In this document: positions 26,345 through 34,607 of the stretch, piece by piece
Layout of the letters: each line of letters begins with the position of its first letter
How positions within the stretch are numbered: position 1 is the stretch's first letter
Assembly (NCBI RefSeq): GCF_900108185.1
Contig: NZ_FNVA01000001.1
Location: 558,001-622,000 of the forward strand
Length of the DNA: 64,000 nt
Reading direction: 5' to 3'
Source: Bryocella elongata
GTDB taxonomy: Bacteria; Acidobacteriota; Terriglobia; Terriglobales; Acidobacteriaceae
Notes under the pieces: generated by a model
Databases searched by the model: none
Told to the model about the DNA's origin: nothing
What the model saw: only the letters and a program-made list of their open reading frames with translations
Program-made: the position numbers and the translations under genes

Positions 26345-27187
26345 CTACTCATCGAAAGCAAACTCGTTCCAGCCCAGACTTTCAAGATGCTTGCGGTCAT
26401 CCTTGCTAAGCTCCGCGTTTTTTAGCAGATCCGGGCGATTGCTGAACGTTTTGGTGAGCGCAGCCTCGCGCCGATACTTCCGGATAACGAGGTGGTCGCC
26501 GTTCTGCAGCGGCGCCGGCACCTCGAGACCACGAAATTCCGCCGGCCGCGTGTAGTGCGGGTAGTCGAGGATGCCGCCGGCGCCATGCGTCGATCGGGGA
26601 ACTCCGTCCTCGGTCTTGTGCTCCCCGGCATCGCCTTCGCCAAAGCTTTCAAAGCGGCTGGAGTCGGCATGGCCAAGCACGCCTGGGAGGAGCCGTGTGA
26701 CGGCGTCCACGATCACGGCCGCTCCCAGTTCGCCACCCGACAGGACATAGTCGCCGATCGCCAACTCCTCGTCGCAAAACATCTCTACTACGCGCTCGTC
26801 GACACCTTCGTACCGCCCGGAGATCAGCACGATCCGGTCAAGCCCGGCCAGCTCACGGGCTTTTGCCTGGGTAAATCGACGGCCCTGGGCAGACAGGAGT
26901 ACGACGCGCTCTCTGGAGGTGTCACGTTCATTTTTCGCGCCAAGGCCAAGACTCTCAAGGCATTCCGCTATGGGGCCTGGCTTGAGAACCATGCCCTCGC
27001 CGCCGCCGAAGGGGCGGTCGTCGACGGTGCGGTGGCGATCGTGTGTGAAGGCTCGCAGATCATGCACCGCGAGCTCTGCCGTACCCTCACGAAATGCGCG
27101 GGACACCACCCCGAAGGCGAACAGGCCTTTTCCGTCGGCAGGCGAGCCGAAGAACTCCGGAAAGATCGTGATGAGTTCGAAGCGCAT
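26345..27187 (-). CDS. trmD: tRNA (guanine-N1)-methyltransferase TrmD
   Basis: A 280-residue enzyme that makes m1G37 in tRNAs, preventing frameshifting. Start ATG at 27187 gives the canonical MRFELITIFPEFF. Knot and SAM-binding motifs are seen: 'DDRPFGGGEGMVLKPGPI' near 50-67, 'ILISGRYEGVDERV'-type sequence ('VLISGRYEGVDERV') near 130 and 'IGDYVLSGGELGAAVIVDAV' near 150. The C-terminal domain binds tRNA. It sits between rimM and rplS, the usual operon position. Confidence 0.97.
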   Translation of the reverse strand: MRFELITIFPEFFGSPADGKGLFAFGVVSRAFREGTAELAVHDLRAFTHDRHRTVDDRPFGGGEGMVLKPGPIAECLESLGLGAKNERDTSRERVVLLSAQGRRFTQAKARELAGLDRIVLISGRYEGVDERVVEMFCDEELAIGDYVLSGGELGAAVIVDAVTRLLPGVLGHADSSRFESFGEGDAGEHKTEDGVPRSTHGAGGILDYPHYTRPAEFRGLEVPAPLQNGDHLVIRKYRREAALTKTFSNRPDLLKNAELSKDDRKHLESLGWNEFAFDE

Positions 27188-27252
27188 GAGTCTGGTCGGA
27201 TACAGGATGGAGGGCACGTCTAAACGGAGGCCAGGGATGAGGGATGCTGCGG

Positions 27253-27903
27253 CTAACCCTCGGCGCCGACCAGGCCGTCAGGGAGGTGCATCACAATTCG
27301 CCGCTGGTCGAGATCGACGGAGTCCAGCCACATACGGACGAACGGGATCAGCTCTGGTTCAGAAGTTGTTTGTTCTTCGCTGACTGCAGTCGATTCCTCG
27401 GGTGCCTCTTCCGGATCGCTGGAGGCGGTATCGGCCAGTTGTACGGCGAGAAATGGCGCCGCATCTTCCTGCCGTTTGCCGTCGGACCCGATCAGGTATT
27501 CGATCCCGATAACTTTGCCGACGAGTTCATCGCCGTCGAACAGTTCGCAGCCGACAAGGTCGCGGACGAAGTACGTGTCTTCCGCGAGTGGAGGAAGCTC
27601 AGACGCGGGAAGCATCAGTTCGTATCCCGAGAGTGCTTCGGCGTCGCTGATCGAATCCGATCCGGAGAGCTTCAGCACCCAGCGTCCGGCGTTGCGTCCG
27701 GTGGGCTCCCAGGAATCTTCCAGCTTGAGCGGAGAAGTTCCCTCGGAGGGTTCGGAAGCTCCCGGCTTCGCGAGCCAAAGCTCGCGACCCGGTGTTAGCA
27801 ACACGGTTTGGTCGGTCAGGGGATCGGCGAGAAGCTCTCCGCGGCGTCCCTGAGGACGCATCAGACGTACTATCGCCACCCAGGACGCTACAGAAGGTTC
27901 CAC
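27253..27903 (-). CDS. rimM: Ribosome maturation factor RimM
   Basis: 16S rRNA processing and 30S head assembly factor that binds S19. The N-terminal RimM beta barrel contains 'WVAIVRLMRPQGRRGELLADPLTD'. The PRC-barrel-like C-terminal domain contains 'YFVRDLVGCELFDGDELVGKVIGIEYLIGSDGK' and ends 'DLDQRRIVMHLPDGL'. The start is uncertain: GTG 27903 gives 216 residues and fits the family N terminus; TTG 27942 would add 13 residues but has poor spacing to AAGGA. An acidic, Ser/Glu-rich linker (about 170-190) is longer than usual. Confidence 0.93.
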   Translation of the reverse strand: MEPSVASWVAIVRLMRPQGRRGELLADPLTDQTVLLTPGRELWLAKPGASEPSEGTSPLKLEDSWEPTGRNAGRWVLKLSGSDSISDAEALSGYELMLPASELPPLAEDTYFVRDLVGCELFDGDELVGKVIGIEYLIGSDGKRQEDAAPFLAVQLADTASSDPEEAPEESTAVSEEQTTSEPELIPFVRMWLDSVDLDQRRIVMHLPDGLVGAEG

Positions 27904-28046
27904 GAATTGATGCCTGCGTTGCCGTCGGTTAGGCCAGAGCAATGTCCTTGTTGCGGTGTACCTCGGAAGTGATGTTCCGTGGCATTTTCATTGGAGAAAA
28001 CGCCCATTGGAGCCGGTCCCCGAAGCTACACCCACAAGGAAATGCG

Positions 28047-28367
28047 TTAGTCCTCGTCATCTACGAAGGGACGACCGCCGGGGCGATCGACTTCGACGAT
28101 GTCGAGGGCAAAGCGCCGCTTCAGCTTCATGCTGGCAGCGCTCAGGATGGTACGCAGGGACCGCGCCGTACGGCCCTGCTTGCCGATCACTTTGCCAATG
28201 TCTTCCGGTGCTACACGCAGCCGAATAACTGTTGAGTCAGTCTCGCTAAAGGTTTCCACGGACACGGCATCCACATTGTCCACGAGCGCACAGGCAATCT
28301 CTTTGATGAGAGCCCGCATCTCGGACGCTGCCGTTTCAAGATCCATGGGACTTGATGTCTCAGTCAC
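28047..28367 (-). CDS. khpA: KH-domain RNA-binding protein KhpA
   Basis: A 106-residue protein with a type II KH domain; the GxxG loop reads GKQG in 'EDIGKVIGKQGRTARSLRTIL' at about 55-75. KhpA with KhpB forms an RNA-binding dimer that affects cell elongation and division in firmicutes. Start GTG at 28367 has GAGG 8 bases upstream. It lies in the classic slot between rpsP and rimM; the N-terminal 20 residues are longer than in most homologues, so the ATG at 28346 is possible. Confidence 0.93.
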   Translation of the reverse strand: MTETSSPMDLETAASEMRALIKEIACALVDNVDAVSVETFSETDSTVIRLRVAPEDIGKVIGKQGRTARSLRTILSAASMKLKRRFALDIVEVDRPGGRPFVDDED

Positions 28368-28654
28368 TGATACACACCTCGGGTAAATCTCGGGTAGCGT
28401 TTCAAACCATCCCGGCCCTGCTTCTCGTGTACTACGAGCAGGTACCGCTGCCGTTTGGCATGAAGTGGTCTACCGATCCTGAACGATCCCGGTCAAATGA
28501 TTCAAAGAAGCCAACAACTAACAACTGACGACTTTTCTCAACGGCGAGTCTACGTGAGGCGAAGCGGGGTTGGGGCAATGGTAACCAGAAACTTTAGGCA
28601 CCGACAATTCTGAGTCAACAGCTACCCCAGTAACTATTACCAAAGTGGTAATGG
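28368..28654. other. 287-base gap inside the rpsP-khpA operon
   Basis: No gene is visible on either strand. On the minus strand an imperfect hairpin (28629-28655, about 10 of 11 pairs) overlaps the rpsP stop codon and has no following U-run, so it may be a processing or attenuation element. The remainder is T-rich near 28500-28560 and could hold a secondary promoter for khpA, but none is convincing. Confidence 0.4.
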
Positions 28655-28915
28655 TTAGCTGGCGGCAGGGGTCGCTTCAGCCGGCTGATACTTTGCCAGC
28701 AGCTTGCTAACGGTCTCAGAGAGCTGCGCGCCATTGGCAGTCCAGTAGTCGATACGGTCGCGCTTCAGAAGCACGCTGGCCGGTTCAGTGCGGGGGTTAT
28801 AGGTTCCCACGACCTCGACCGAACGGCCATTGCGGGCGCGGTCCTTTTCGATTACAACGACGCGGTAGTGCGGCTGCTTGCGGGCGCCAACACGCGCCAG
28901 ACGGATCATCAACAC
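28655..28915 (-). CDS. rpsP: 30S ribosomal protein S16
   Basis: An 86-residue S16, an early 30S assembly protein. Motifs 'MIRLARVGARKQPHYRVVVIEKDRARNGR' (written here in part: IRLARVGARKQPHYRVVV) and 'VVGTYNPRTEP' are diagnostic. The GTG at 28915 is preferred because AGAGGA ends 8 bases upstream; the ATG at 28909 would leave 14. It is the first gene of the rpsP-khpA-rimM-trmD-rplS operon. Confidence 0.97.
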   Translation of the reverse strand: MLMIRLARVGARKQPHYRVVVIEKDRARNGRSVEVVGTYNPRTEPASVLLKRDRIDYWTANGAQLSETVSKLLAKYQPAEATPAAS

Positions 28916-29025
28916 GGAGATATTCCTCTCAAGGTTCAAATCTGAAGTTTGTTCAGGAAGCTGGCCGTCTGGAATACATCGCAGTCTGCGACAGCTCAGT
29001 AGGGCAATGCGAGCCCGAACGCTTA

Positions 29026-29054
29026 AGTATCTCGAATTTTAGGCGACTCCGCAA
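29026..29054 (-). promoter_or_regulatory. Candidate promoter of the rpsP operon
   Basis: The minus strand reads TTGCGG (29049-29054), a 17-base spacer, then GATACT (29026-29031). The predicted start near 29019 would give a leader of about 104 bases before rpsP. Confidence 0.45.
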
Positions 29055-29131
29055 TGAGGTGGTTGCACCAAAATGCGACCTGGCGGAGGAAAACTCCCGA
29101 AAACATGCCCCGACACTCGTGTTTCGCCGGG

Positions 29132-30190
29132 CTACGACTCTTTTTGGGGCGGAAACAGGAACGTGAGCATCTGGTCGAACCTGTTCGCCCACGCGTCTTC
29201 GTTGTGCAATCCGCCAGGCACTTTCAGGTAACGAAGGTCGATGCCGTCGCGCCAGCCGCGGTCGATGAGCCTGCGGTGCAGCATGTCTGCATCGCGCACA
29301 TGGCGCAGGCCTTCGTGGGTTCCTATGTCCAGCCACAACCGGGGATGCGGGTACTCCGGCGGAGGCGGCGCGAAGCGCGGCCGGATCTTTGAGGTCTTCA
29401 GCGGGGCGCGTTGCGCCAGCCACTCGAAGACGCTGCGGTTGTTCCACCACAAGCTTGGCGACATGACGGCGAGCCGTCCGAAGACGTCAGGGTGCTCAAG
29501 GCCGAGCGCGAGCGAGATAAGGCCGCCCAGAGACGATCCACCCAGGCCGGTGTTCTCGGGGCCGTCCTCGACGCGGAATCTGGAAGCGAGTGCGGGGCGA
29601 AGCTCCTCGACCAGGAGCTTGCCGTAAAGTTCTCCTTCGCCGCCGCCACGCATCGGGTCGCGCGTAGGCGTGTACTCCGACATTCGCCGAATGCCCGTGT
29701 TGTCCAGTCCGACAAGGATCACGGGACGGGTTCGGCCCTCGCGGGTCAGCCGGTCCGCAGTGCTGTGCGCGCGCCAGGTATGGCCGCGCAGATACGCTGT
29801 GCGAGGATCGAACAGGTTCTGACCGTCGTGCAGGTACAACACAGGGAAGCGACGTTCCGAGTCGTGGAGGTAGGCCTCTGGCAGATAGACGCGCACCAGC
29901 CGTTCATTGCGAAGGAACCTCGAGTTCAGGCGGAAGACCTGGTAGCGCGGGTTATCGTCGAGCTCGTTGTAATCAGCTTCGTTGCTGGGAGCCGGCTTTG
30001 GGTAGAGTGGGAGCAGGTCCACGGCCTCGGCAGGCTGGGCACCATCGGGAGCAAAGGCTCCTGGTTGGAGCGATGAGTCCTGCAGTGTTGAGTTCAACAG
30101 CGTCTTTGTGTCCCGTCCGGAGGTTCCAGTTGCACCGGCGGAGTCTGCGGTGCGGGTGGCGGATCGGATGCCTCCCCAACACGTACACAA
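29132..30190 (-). CDS. Putative esterase (alpha/beta hydrolase, enterochelin-esterase-like)
   Basis: A protein of up to 352 residues. The hydrolase core starts near 'RYQVFRLNSRFL' at about residue 80. Motifs: 'RFPVLYLHDGQNLFD', 'PVILVGLDNTG', nucleophile elbow GGSSLGG near 215, and catalytic His in 'KVPGGLHNEDAW' near 330. Family members hydrolyse esters of sugars, siderophores or other small molecules. The first 75 residues are low-complexity and begin at a TTG with no ribosome-binding site, so the true start is probably internal (for example GTG or TTG codons between 29960 and 30100). It diverges from the second esterase gene at 30240. Confidence 0.75.
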   Translation of the reverse strand: MCTCWGGIRSATRTADSAGATGTSGRDTKTLLNSTLQDSSLQPGAFAPDGAQPAEAVDLLPLYPKPAPSNEADYNELDDNPRYQVFRLNSRFLRNERLVRVYLPEAYLHDSERRFPVLYLHDGQNLFDPRTAYLRGHTWRAHSTADRLTREGRTRPVILVGLDNTGIRRMSEYTPTRDPMRGGGEGELYGKLLVEELRPALASRFRVEDGPENTGLGGSSLGGLISLALGLEHPDVFGRLAVMSPSLWWNNRSVFEWLAQRAPLKTSKIRPRFAPPPPEYPHPRLWLDIGTHEGLRHVRDADMLHRRLIDRGWRDGIDLRYLKVPGGLHNEDAWANRFDQMLTFLFPPQKES

Positions 30191-30239
30191 CCCTGCGGGC
30201 CTGTCAGGCCTCAGACTACCAGAGAGAGACCGTCAGCCG

Positions 30240-30956
30240 ATGAAGCGCGACTACCACAAGTGGTACTCCCGGGACCTGGGACGGGACATGGAGATGCTCG
30301 TCATCGGGCACCACGGCCTGCCGGTGATCGTCTTCCCGACCTCGCAGGGGCGGTTCTTTGAGTTCGAAGATCGCGGCATGGTGGGCGCGGTTGCGGGCGA
30401 GATCGAAGCTGGCCGTCTGCAGCTTTTCTGCGTTGATTCGGTCGACGCGGAGAGCTGGTATAACCGCGGCGTGGGCCCGGACTGGAGAGCCGCTCGCCAG
30501 AACGACTACGAGCACTACATCCTGCATGACGTCGTGCCGCTGGTGCGGCAATTGAACCACTCACCGCACCTGGTCAGCCTGGGCTGCAGCTTCGGCGGCT
30601 ACCACGCGGTGAACATCGCGCTGAAGCATCCGTTCCTGTTTACGGGCTTTCTCTCCATGAGTGGGGCGTTCGATCTGCGTGGCCTCGGTTTTCTAGGGCA
30701 TCACTACGACGACAACGTGTACTTCAACCTTCCGCTGGACTACGTGCCGAACCTGCACGACCACCACCGGCTGGAGCGCATGCGGCACAACAACTACATC
30801 CTCGCGACTGGCGTGCATGACCAGTGCTGGAACGACAACGAGCGCATGGCGGCGGCGATGCGGCACAAGGCAATCCCCGTGCGGCTGGATGTGTGGGGAG
30901 ACAATACCGGCCACGACTGGCCGTGGTGGCAGAGGATGGCGCAGGTGTATTTGTAG
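30240..30956 (+). CDS. Esterase-family alpha/beta hydrolase, first gene of the amidoligase cluster
   Basis: A 238-residue protein from ATG 30240, with GAGAGA upstream. It is a compact cytoplasmic alpha/beta hydrolase. The strand-loop 'GHHGLPVIVFPTSQGRFFEFED' opens the fold, the nucleophile elbow is GCSFGGYHA (Ser about 118), and the catalytic His is in 'NTGHDWPWW' near the C terminus. It starts a co-directional row of five genes ending at 35828 (ATP-grasp, GCS2 ligase, M29-type peptidase, second ATP-grasp). In that context it may hydrolyse an ester or amide product, or release a conjugate. Substrate unknown. Confidence 0.78.
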   Translation: MKRDYHKWYSRDLGRDMEMLVIGHHGLPVIVFPTSQGRFFEFEDRGMVGAVAGEIEAGRLQLFCVDSVDAESWYNRGVGPDWRAARQNDYEHYILHDVVPLVRQLNHSPHLVSLGCSFGGYHAVNIALKHPFLFTGFLSMSGAFDLRGLGFLGHHYDDNVYFNLPLDYVPNLHDHHRLERMRHNNYILATGVHDQCWNDNERMAAAMRHKAIPVRLDVWGDNTGHDWPWWQRMAQVYL

Positions 30957-30957
30957 G

Positions 30958-31037
30958 GTTCTACGTAGTTCGTTCTACGTTGTACGGGACATCTTCTCTG
31001 CGGGCAGCCGTAGAACGTACAACTTAGAACGTTGAAC
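30958..31037. repeat. Long imperfect palindrome between esterase and ATP-grasp genes
   Basis: Arms 30958-30987 and 31008-31037 match at 23 of 30 positions when one is reverse-complemented, with a 20-base loop. It fills nearly the whole intergenic gap. It could be a stabilising or terminating hairpin, or a degenerate dispersed palindrome. No T-run follows. Confidence 0.6.
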
Positions 31038-31067
31038 GCAACGAGAATTCAAAGAAGGAGTGCTCCT

Positions 31068-32096
31068 TTGGCAAAGACGATCGGCGTGCTGTTCGGCATG
31101 GAGAATACCTTTCCCGGGGCGCTGGTGGAGCGCATCAACTCCATGAACATCGAAGGGGTTCGCGCGGAGTTCTGCGAGGTGGGCGGCGTGAAGATGGCCG
31201 AGCCCTCGAAGTACGCGGTCATCGTCGACCGCATCTCGCATGACATGCCGTTCTATCGGGCGTGGCTCAAGAACTGCGCGCTTACAGGTACGGAGATCAT
31301 CAATAACCCCTTCTGGTGGTCTGCCGACGACAAGTTCTTCAACTACGCTTTGGCCGCAAGGCTCGGCGTGGCCGTGCCGCGCACCGTCCTGCTGCCGCAT
31401 AAGCAGTTTCCGCCCGACATCACCGAGCGTAGCGTGCGCAACCTGCAGTTTCCGCTCGACTGGGATGGCGTCTTCGACTACGTGAAGTTCCCGGCCTTCC
31501 TCAAGCCGCATGATGGCGGCGGCTGGCGCGACGTCTTTCATGTCCACGATCGCGAGGAGTTCTTCTGCGCCTACGACCAGAGCCGCGATCTTGCCATGAC
31601 GCTGCAGGCGGCGGTGAACTTCAAGGAGTACTTCCGCTGCTACGTCGTTGGGCAGCAGGACGTGCGCATCATGCCGTACGACCCGCGGCAGCCGCACCAC
31701 CTGCGCTACGTGCAGAACCCTCCGCCCTATGACCCGAAGCTGATCAAGCGGGTGGAGCGCGATGCGCTGAAGCTGTGCCGCGCCCTGGGCTATGACCTGA
31801 ACACAGTCGAGTTCGCCGTCGAGAACGGCATCCCGTATGCCATCGACTTTATGAACCCTGCACCCGATGCCGATCGCGTCTCGGTGGGCGAAGAGAACTT
31901 TGAGTGGATCGTAGACAAGGTCGCGAAGCTGGCCATCAAGCGCGCGCAGAAGCCGTCGGGCGCGATGAATGAGCTGCGCTGGGCTGGCTTCCTCAAGGGT
32001 GAGCGGGGGCCAGCTCCGGTGGCGCCTGCGCCGAAGAAGGCTGCCAAGAAGATCGCCAAGAAGGTGTCGAAGAAGGCTGCAAAGAATGCTTCGTAG
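31068..32096 (+). CDS. ATP-grasp ligase (RimK/glutathione synthetase-like) with Lys/Ala-rich tail
   Basis: A 342-residue protein from TTG 31068, with AAGGAG 7 bases upstream; that start gives MAKTIGVLFGMENTFP. ATP-grasp features: pre-ATP-grasp domain at 1-85; 'NNPFWWSADDKFFNYALAARLGVAVPRTVLLP' as the lid-side entry; 'FPAFLKPHDGGGWRDVF' for phosphate binding; and metal-binding 'NTVEFAVENGIPYAIDFMNPAPD' (Glu and Asn positions) near 250. Such enzymes join a carboxylate to an amine through an acyl phosphate. The last 25 residues are a histone H1-like KKAAKK repeat. The GCS2 ligase follows after 31 bases, so both are probably co-expressed. Confidence 0.82.
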   Translation: MAKTIGVLFGMENTFPGALVERINSMNIEGVRAEFCEVGGVKMAEPSKYAVIVDRISHDMPFYRAWLKNCALTGTEIINNPFWWSADDKFFNYALAARLGVAVPRTVLLPHKQFPPDITERSVRNLQFPLDWDGVFDYVKFPAFLKPHDGGGWRDVFHVHDREEFFCAYDQSRDLAMTLQAAVNFKEYFRCYVVGQQDVRIMPYDPRQPHHLRYVQNPPPYDPKLIKRVERDALKLCRALGYDLNTVEFAVENGIPYAIDFMNPAPDADRVSVGEENFEWIVDKVAKLAIKRAQKPSGAMNELRWAGFLKGERGPAPVAPAPKKAAKKIAKKVSKKAAKNAS

Positions 32097-32127
32097 GTAT
32101 AGTTGCCACATCTGAGGTGGGCTGCGC

Positions 32128-33231
32128 ATGCGACCAAGCTTTACGCTCGGCATTGAAGAGGAGTACCAGACCATCGATCCGGTGACGCGCGACCTTCGGT
32201 CGCATGTTGCGACGGAGATGCTGGAGCACGGCAAGCTGCAGCTGCAGGAGCGCGTCAAGGCTGAGATGCATCAGTCGGTGGTCGAGGTGGGCACGCGCGT
32301 CTGCCACAACATCGAAGAGGCGCGCGAGGACCTGTACGACCTGCGGCGCAGCATGATTCGCCTGGCGGAGGAGCATGGCCTTGTCCTCGTCGCCGGGGCG
32401 ACGCATCCGTTCGCCGACTGGAGGCAGCAGGAGATCTATCCTGATCCGCGCTATGCCAAGGTGGTGGAGGATCTGCAGCTGGTGGCGCGCTCCAACCTCA
32501 TCTTTGGCCTGCACGTGCATGTGGGCATCGAGGACAAGGAGTCGGCCATCCGGGTGATGAACTCGATGCGCTACTTCCTGCCACACATCCTCGCGCTCAG
32601 CACCAACTCGCCCTTCTGGCTGGGCATGGAGACGGGCTACAAGAGCTATCGCGCCAAGGTCTTCGAGAACTTTCCGCGCACGAATATCCCGGACGAGTTT
32701 GCGACGTACTCGGAGTTTGAAGCGTATGTGAATCTGCTGATCAAGACCAACACCATCGACAACGCGAAGAAGATCTGGTGGGACATCCGTCCGCATCCGT
32801 ACTTCAGCACCATTGAGGTTCGCATCTGCGATATCCCGCTGCGGGCGGAGGAGTCGATCGCCATCGCCGCGCTGATCCAGGCGACGGCCTGCACGCTATG
32901 GAAGCTGCATGCGCGCAACATGGACTTCCGCCGCTACTCCCGCGCGCTGCTGATGGAGAACAAGTTCCGGGCGGTGCGCTATGGGCTCGAGGGAAAGCTG
33001 ATCGACTTCGGCAAGCAATTGGAGGTGCCGGAGCACGACCTCATCCATGAGTACCTGGCGTTTGTCGAAGATGCCGTCGATGAACTGGGGTCGCGCGAGG
33101 CCATCAACTACATCCGCCAGATGCTCCGTCAGGGCTCGGGCGCGGACCGGCAGCTGAAGGTCTGGCGGGAGACCGGAGACCTGAAAAAAGTCGTCGATTT
33201 CATGGCGGAGGAGACACGCGCGGGCCTCTGA
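32128..33231 (+). CDS. Carboxylate-amine ligase (glutamate-cysteine ligase GCS2 / YbdK family)
   Basis: A 367-residue GCS2-family enzyme. Motifs: N-terminal 'FTLGIEEEYQTID' with catalytic acidic residues, 'EMHQSVVEVGTRVC', 'GLHVHVGIEDKE', 'STNSPFWLGMETGYKSYRAKVFENFPR' and 'WWDIRPHPYFSTIEVRICDIPLR'. YbdK has weak gamma-glutamylcysteine ligase activity in vitro; its natural substrates are mostly unknown. Placed between two ATP-grasp genes, it is one of three predicted amide-bond-forming enzymes in a row. It ends cleanly and is followed by a gap of about 110 bases before the aminopeptidase. Confidence 0.88.
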   Translation: MRPSFTLGIEEEYQTIDPVTRDLRSHVATEMLEHGKLQLQERVKAEMHQSVVEVGTRVCHNIEEAREDLYDLRRSMIRLAEEHGLVLVAGATHPFADWRQQEIYPDPRYAKVVEDLQLVARSNLIFGLHVHVGIEDKESAIRVMNSMRYFLPHILALSTNSPFWLGMETGYKSYRAKVFENFPRTNIPDEFATYSEFEAYVNLLIKTNTIDNAKKIWWDIRPHPYFSTIEVRICDIPLRAEESIAIAALIQATACTLWKLHARNMDFRRYSRALLMENKFRAVRYGLEGKLIDFGKQLEVPEHDLIHEYLAFVEDAVDELGSREAINYIRQMLRQGSGADRQLKVWRETGDLKKVVDFMAEETRAGL

Positions 33232-33340
33232 CCGGCGCTGTCTCCTTTTGCTGCACAGACTTACGCGATTCGCCTGCAAATCCGGCAATTTCGATCCCCC
33301 CATTCGCATTTTTGCGGGACAATGAATAGGGGATGAATCG

Positions 33341-34474
33341 ATGAAGAATGCCGGAGTCTTCGCCTTGGATGCTGCGAACAGCGAACCACTGACAATCAAC
33401 GAGCCGATTGAGGCGGTTTCGGTGCCCGCCGCGCGAATGGGGCAGCACCTGCTCGCGCTCGCGTTCCCTGAGGCTTTCCGCGAGGGCGCGCGCAATGCCG
33501 TCGTCACCTGCCTGCGCGTTCAGCCCTCCGAGAAGGTCACGCTCATCGCTGACAACTCCACCATCGAGATCGCCGCCGCGCTGGCGACCGAGCTCGAGGC
33601 GGTCGGCTGTGTGTGGAATGCGTTTGTCCTCGAAGAGCTTGCGCCGCGTCCCGTGAAGGACATGCCCGCGCCGGTGCTTGCGGACATGGAGAGCTCGCAG
33701 GTCAGCATCTTCGCTGTGCAGGTGCAGCCCAATGAACTGGGCAGCCGCATGCAGATGACCGACGTCGTGAACCGCCGTCACATGCGCCACGCGCACATGG
33801 TCAACATCACCCCCCAGGTGATGGTGGAGGGCATGCGCGCGGACTTCAACAAAGTCGACCGGCTGAGCCAGAAGGTACTGGATAAGGTCCGCGAGGCCAC
33901 CTATGTGCGCGCGACCACGCCCGCAGGTACGGATATTCGCGCCGAGCTCAACCCGGACTACAAGTGGTTCAAGACCTCGGGCATCATCTCGACCGAAAAG
34001 TGGGGAAACCTGCCCGGCGGTGAGTGCTTTACGTCGCCCGGTGAGGTGAACGGCCGATTCGTCGTCGATGGCGTCGTGGGAGACTTCCTCTGCGCGCGCT
34101 ACGGCCTGCTGCAGGCCACGCCGCTGACCATCGAGATTTCGGAGAACCGCATCGTCTCCATCGCGTGCGAGAACAAGGACCTGGAGCGCGAGTTCTGGGC
34201 CTACACGCACACGGATGAGAATTCGGACCGCGTGGGCGAGTTCGCCATCGGCACCAACATCGGCGTGAAGCAGGTGATCGGGAACATCCTGCAGGACGAG
34301 AAGTTCCCGGGCATCCACATCGCATTTGGCGATCCCTACGGAAACCACACCGGCGCGCCGTGGAAGTCGACGACGCACATCGACGTCGTAGGGTTGGGCT
34401 TCAATATCTGGCTCGGTGGGCCGAATGGCGAAGAGCAGATCATGCGCGACGGGACATTCCTGATCGAGTCATGA
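33341..34474 (+). CDS. M29-type (AmpS/AmpT-like) metallo-aminopeptidase
   Basis: A 377-residue protein from ATG 33341 with AGGGGA 8 bases upstream. The N-terminal half resembles the M29 flavodoxin-like domain ('EKVTLIADNSTIEIAAALATELEAVG'). The C-terminal half carries the likely metal-binding set: 'NLPGGECFTSPGEVNGRFVVDG' (Glu), 'VGEFAIGTN' (Glu), 'GIHIAFGDPYGNHTGAPWKSTTHIDVV' (His, His and Asp). M29 enzymes cleave N-terminal residues using cobalt or zinc. In the ligase cluster it may trim a peptide product or limit it, a pairing common in peptide-tag pathways. That role is inference. Confidence 0.8.
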   Translation: MKNAGVFALDAANSEPLTINEPIEAVSVPAARMGQHLLALAFPEAFREGARNAVVTCLRVQPSEKVTLIADNSTIEIAAALATELEAVGCVWNAFVLEELAPRPVKDMPAPVLADMESSQVSIFAVQVQPNELGSRMQMTDVVNRRHMRHAHMVNITPQVMVEGMRADFNKVDRLSQKVLDKVREATYVRATTPAGTDIRAELNPDYKWFKTSGIISTEKWGNLPGGECFTSPGEVNGRFVVDGVVGDFLCARYGLLQATPLTIEISENRIVSIACENKDLEREFWAYTHTDENSDRVGEFAIGTNIGVKQVIGNILQDEKFPGIHIAFGDPYGNHTGAPWKSTTHIDVVGLGFNIWLGGPNGEEQIMRDGTFLIES

Positions 34475-34477
34475 AGC

Positions 34478-34566
34478 GCTCGAAGCTCGTAACCCGAAGC
34501 TCAAAGCTCGATCATCCATCTTCGATCTGTTGAGCGTTGAGGTCTTCAGGTGTCGAGCTGCGAGGA
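34478..34566. repeat. AGCTC-rich palindromic gap before the second ATP-grasp gene
   Basis: Three tandem variants of GAAGCTC/AAAGCTCG lie at 34480-34510, and CTCGAAGCTCG (34480-34490) can pair with CGAGCTGCGAG near 34554-34564. It is similar in style to the palindromes at 30958 and 53929. No promoter is clear. Confidence 0.45.
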
Positions 34567-34607
34567 GAGACCCTGTAGGATGGGCGTGAGCTGTTCAGGA
34601 TCTGCCC

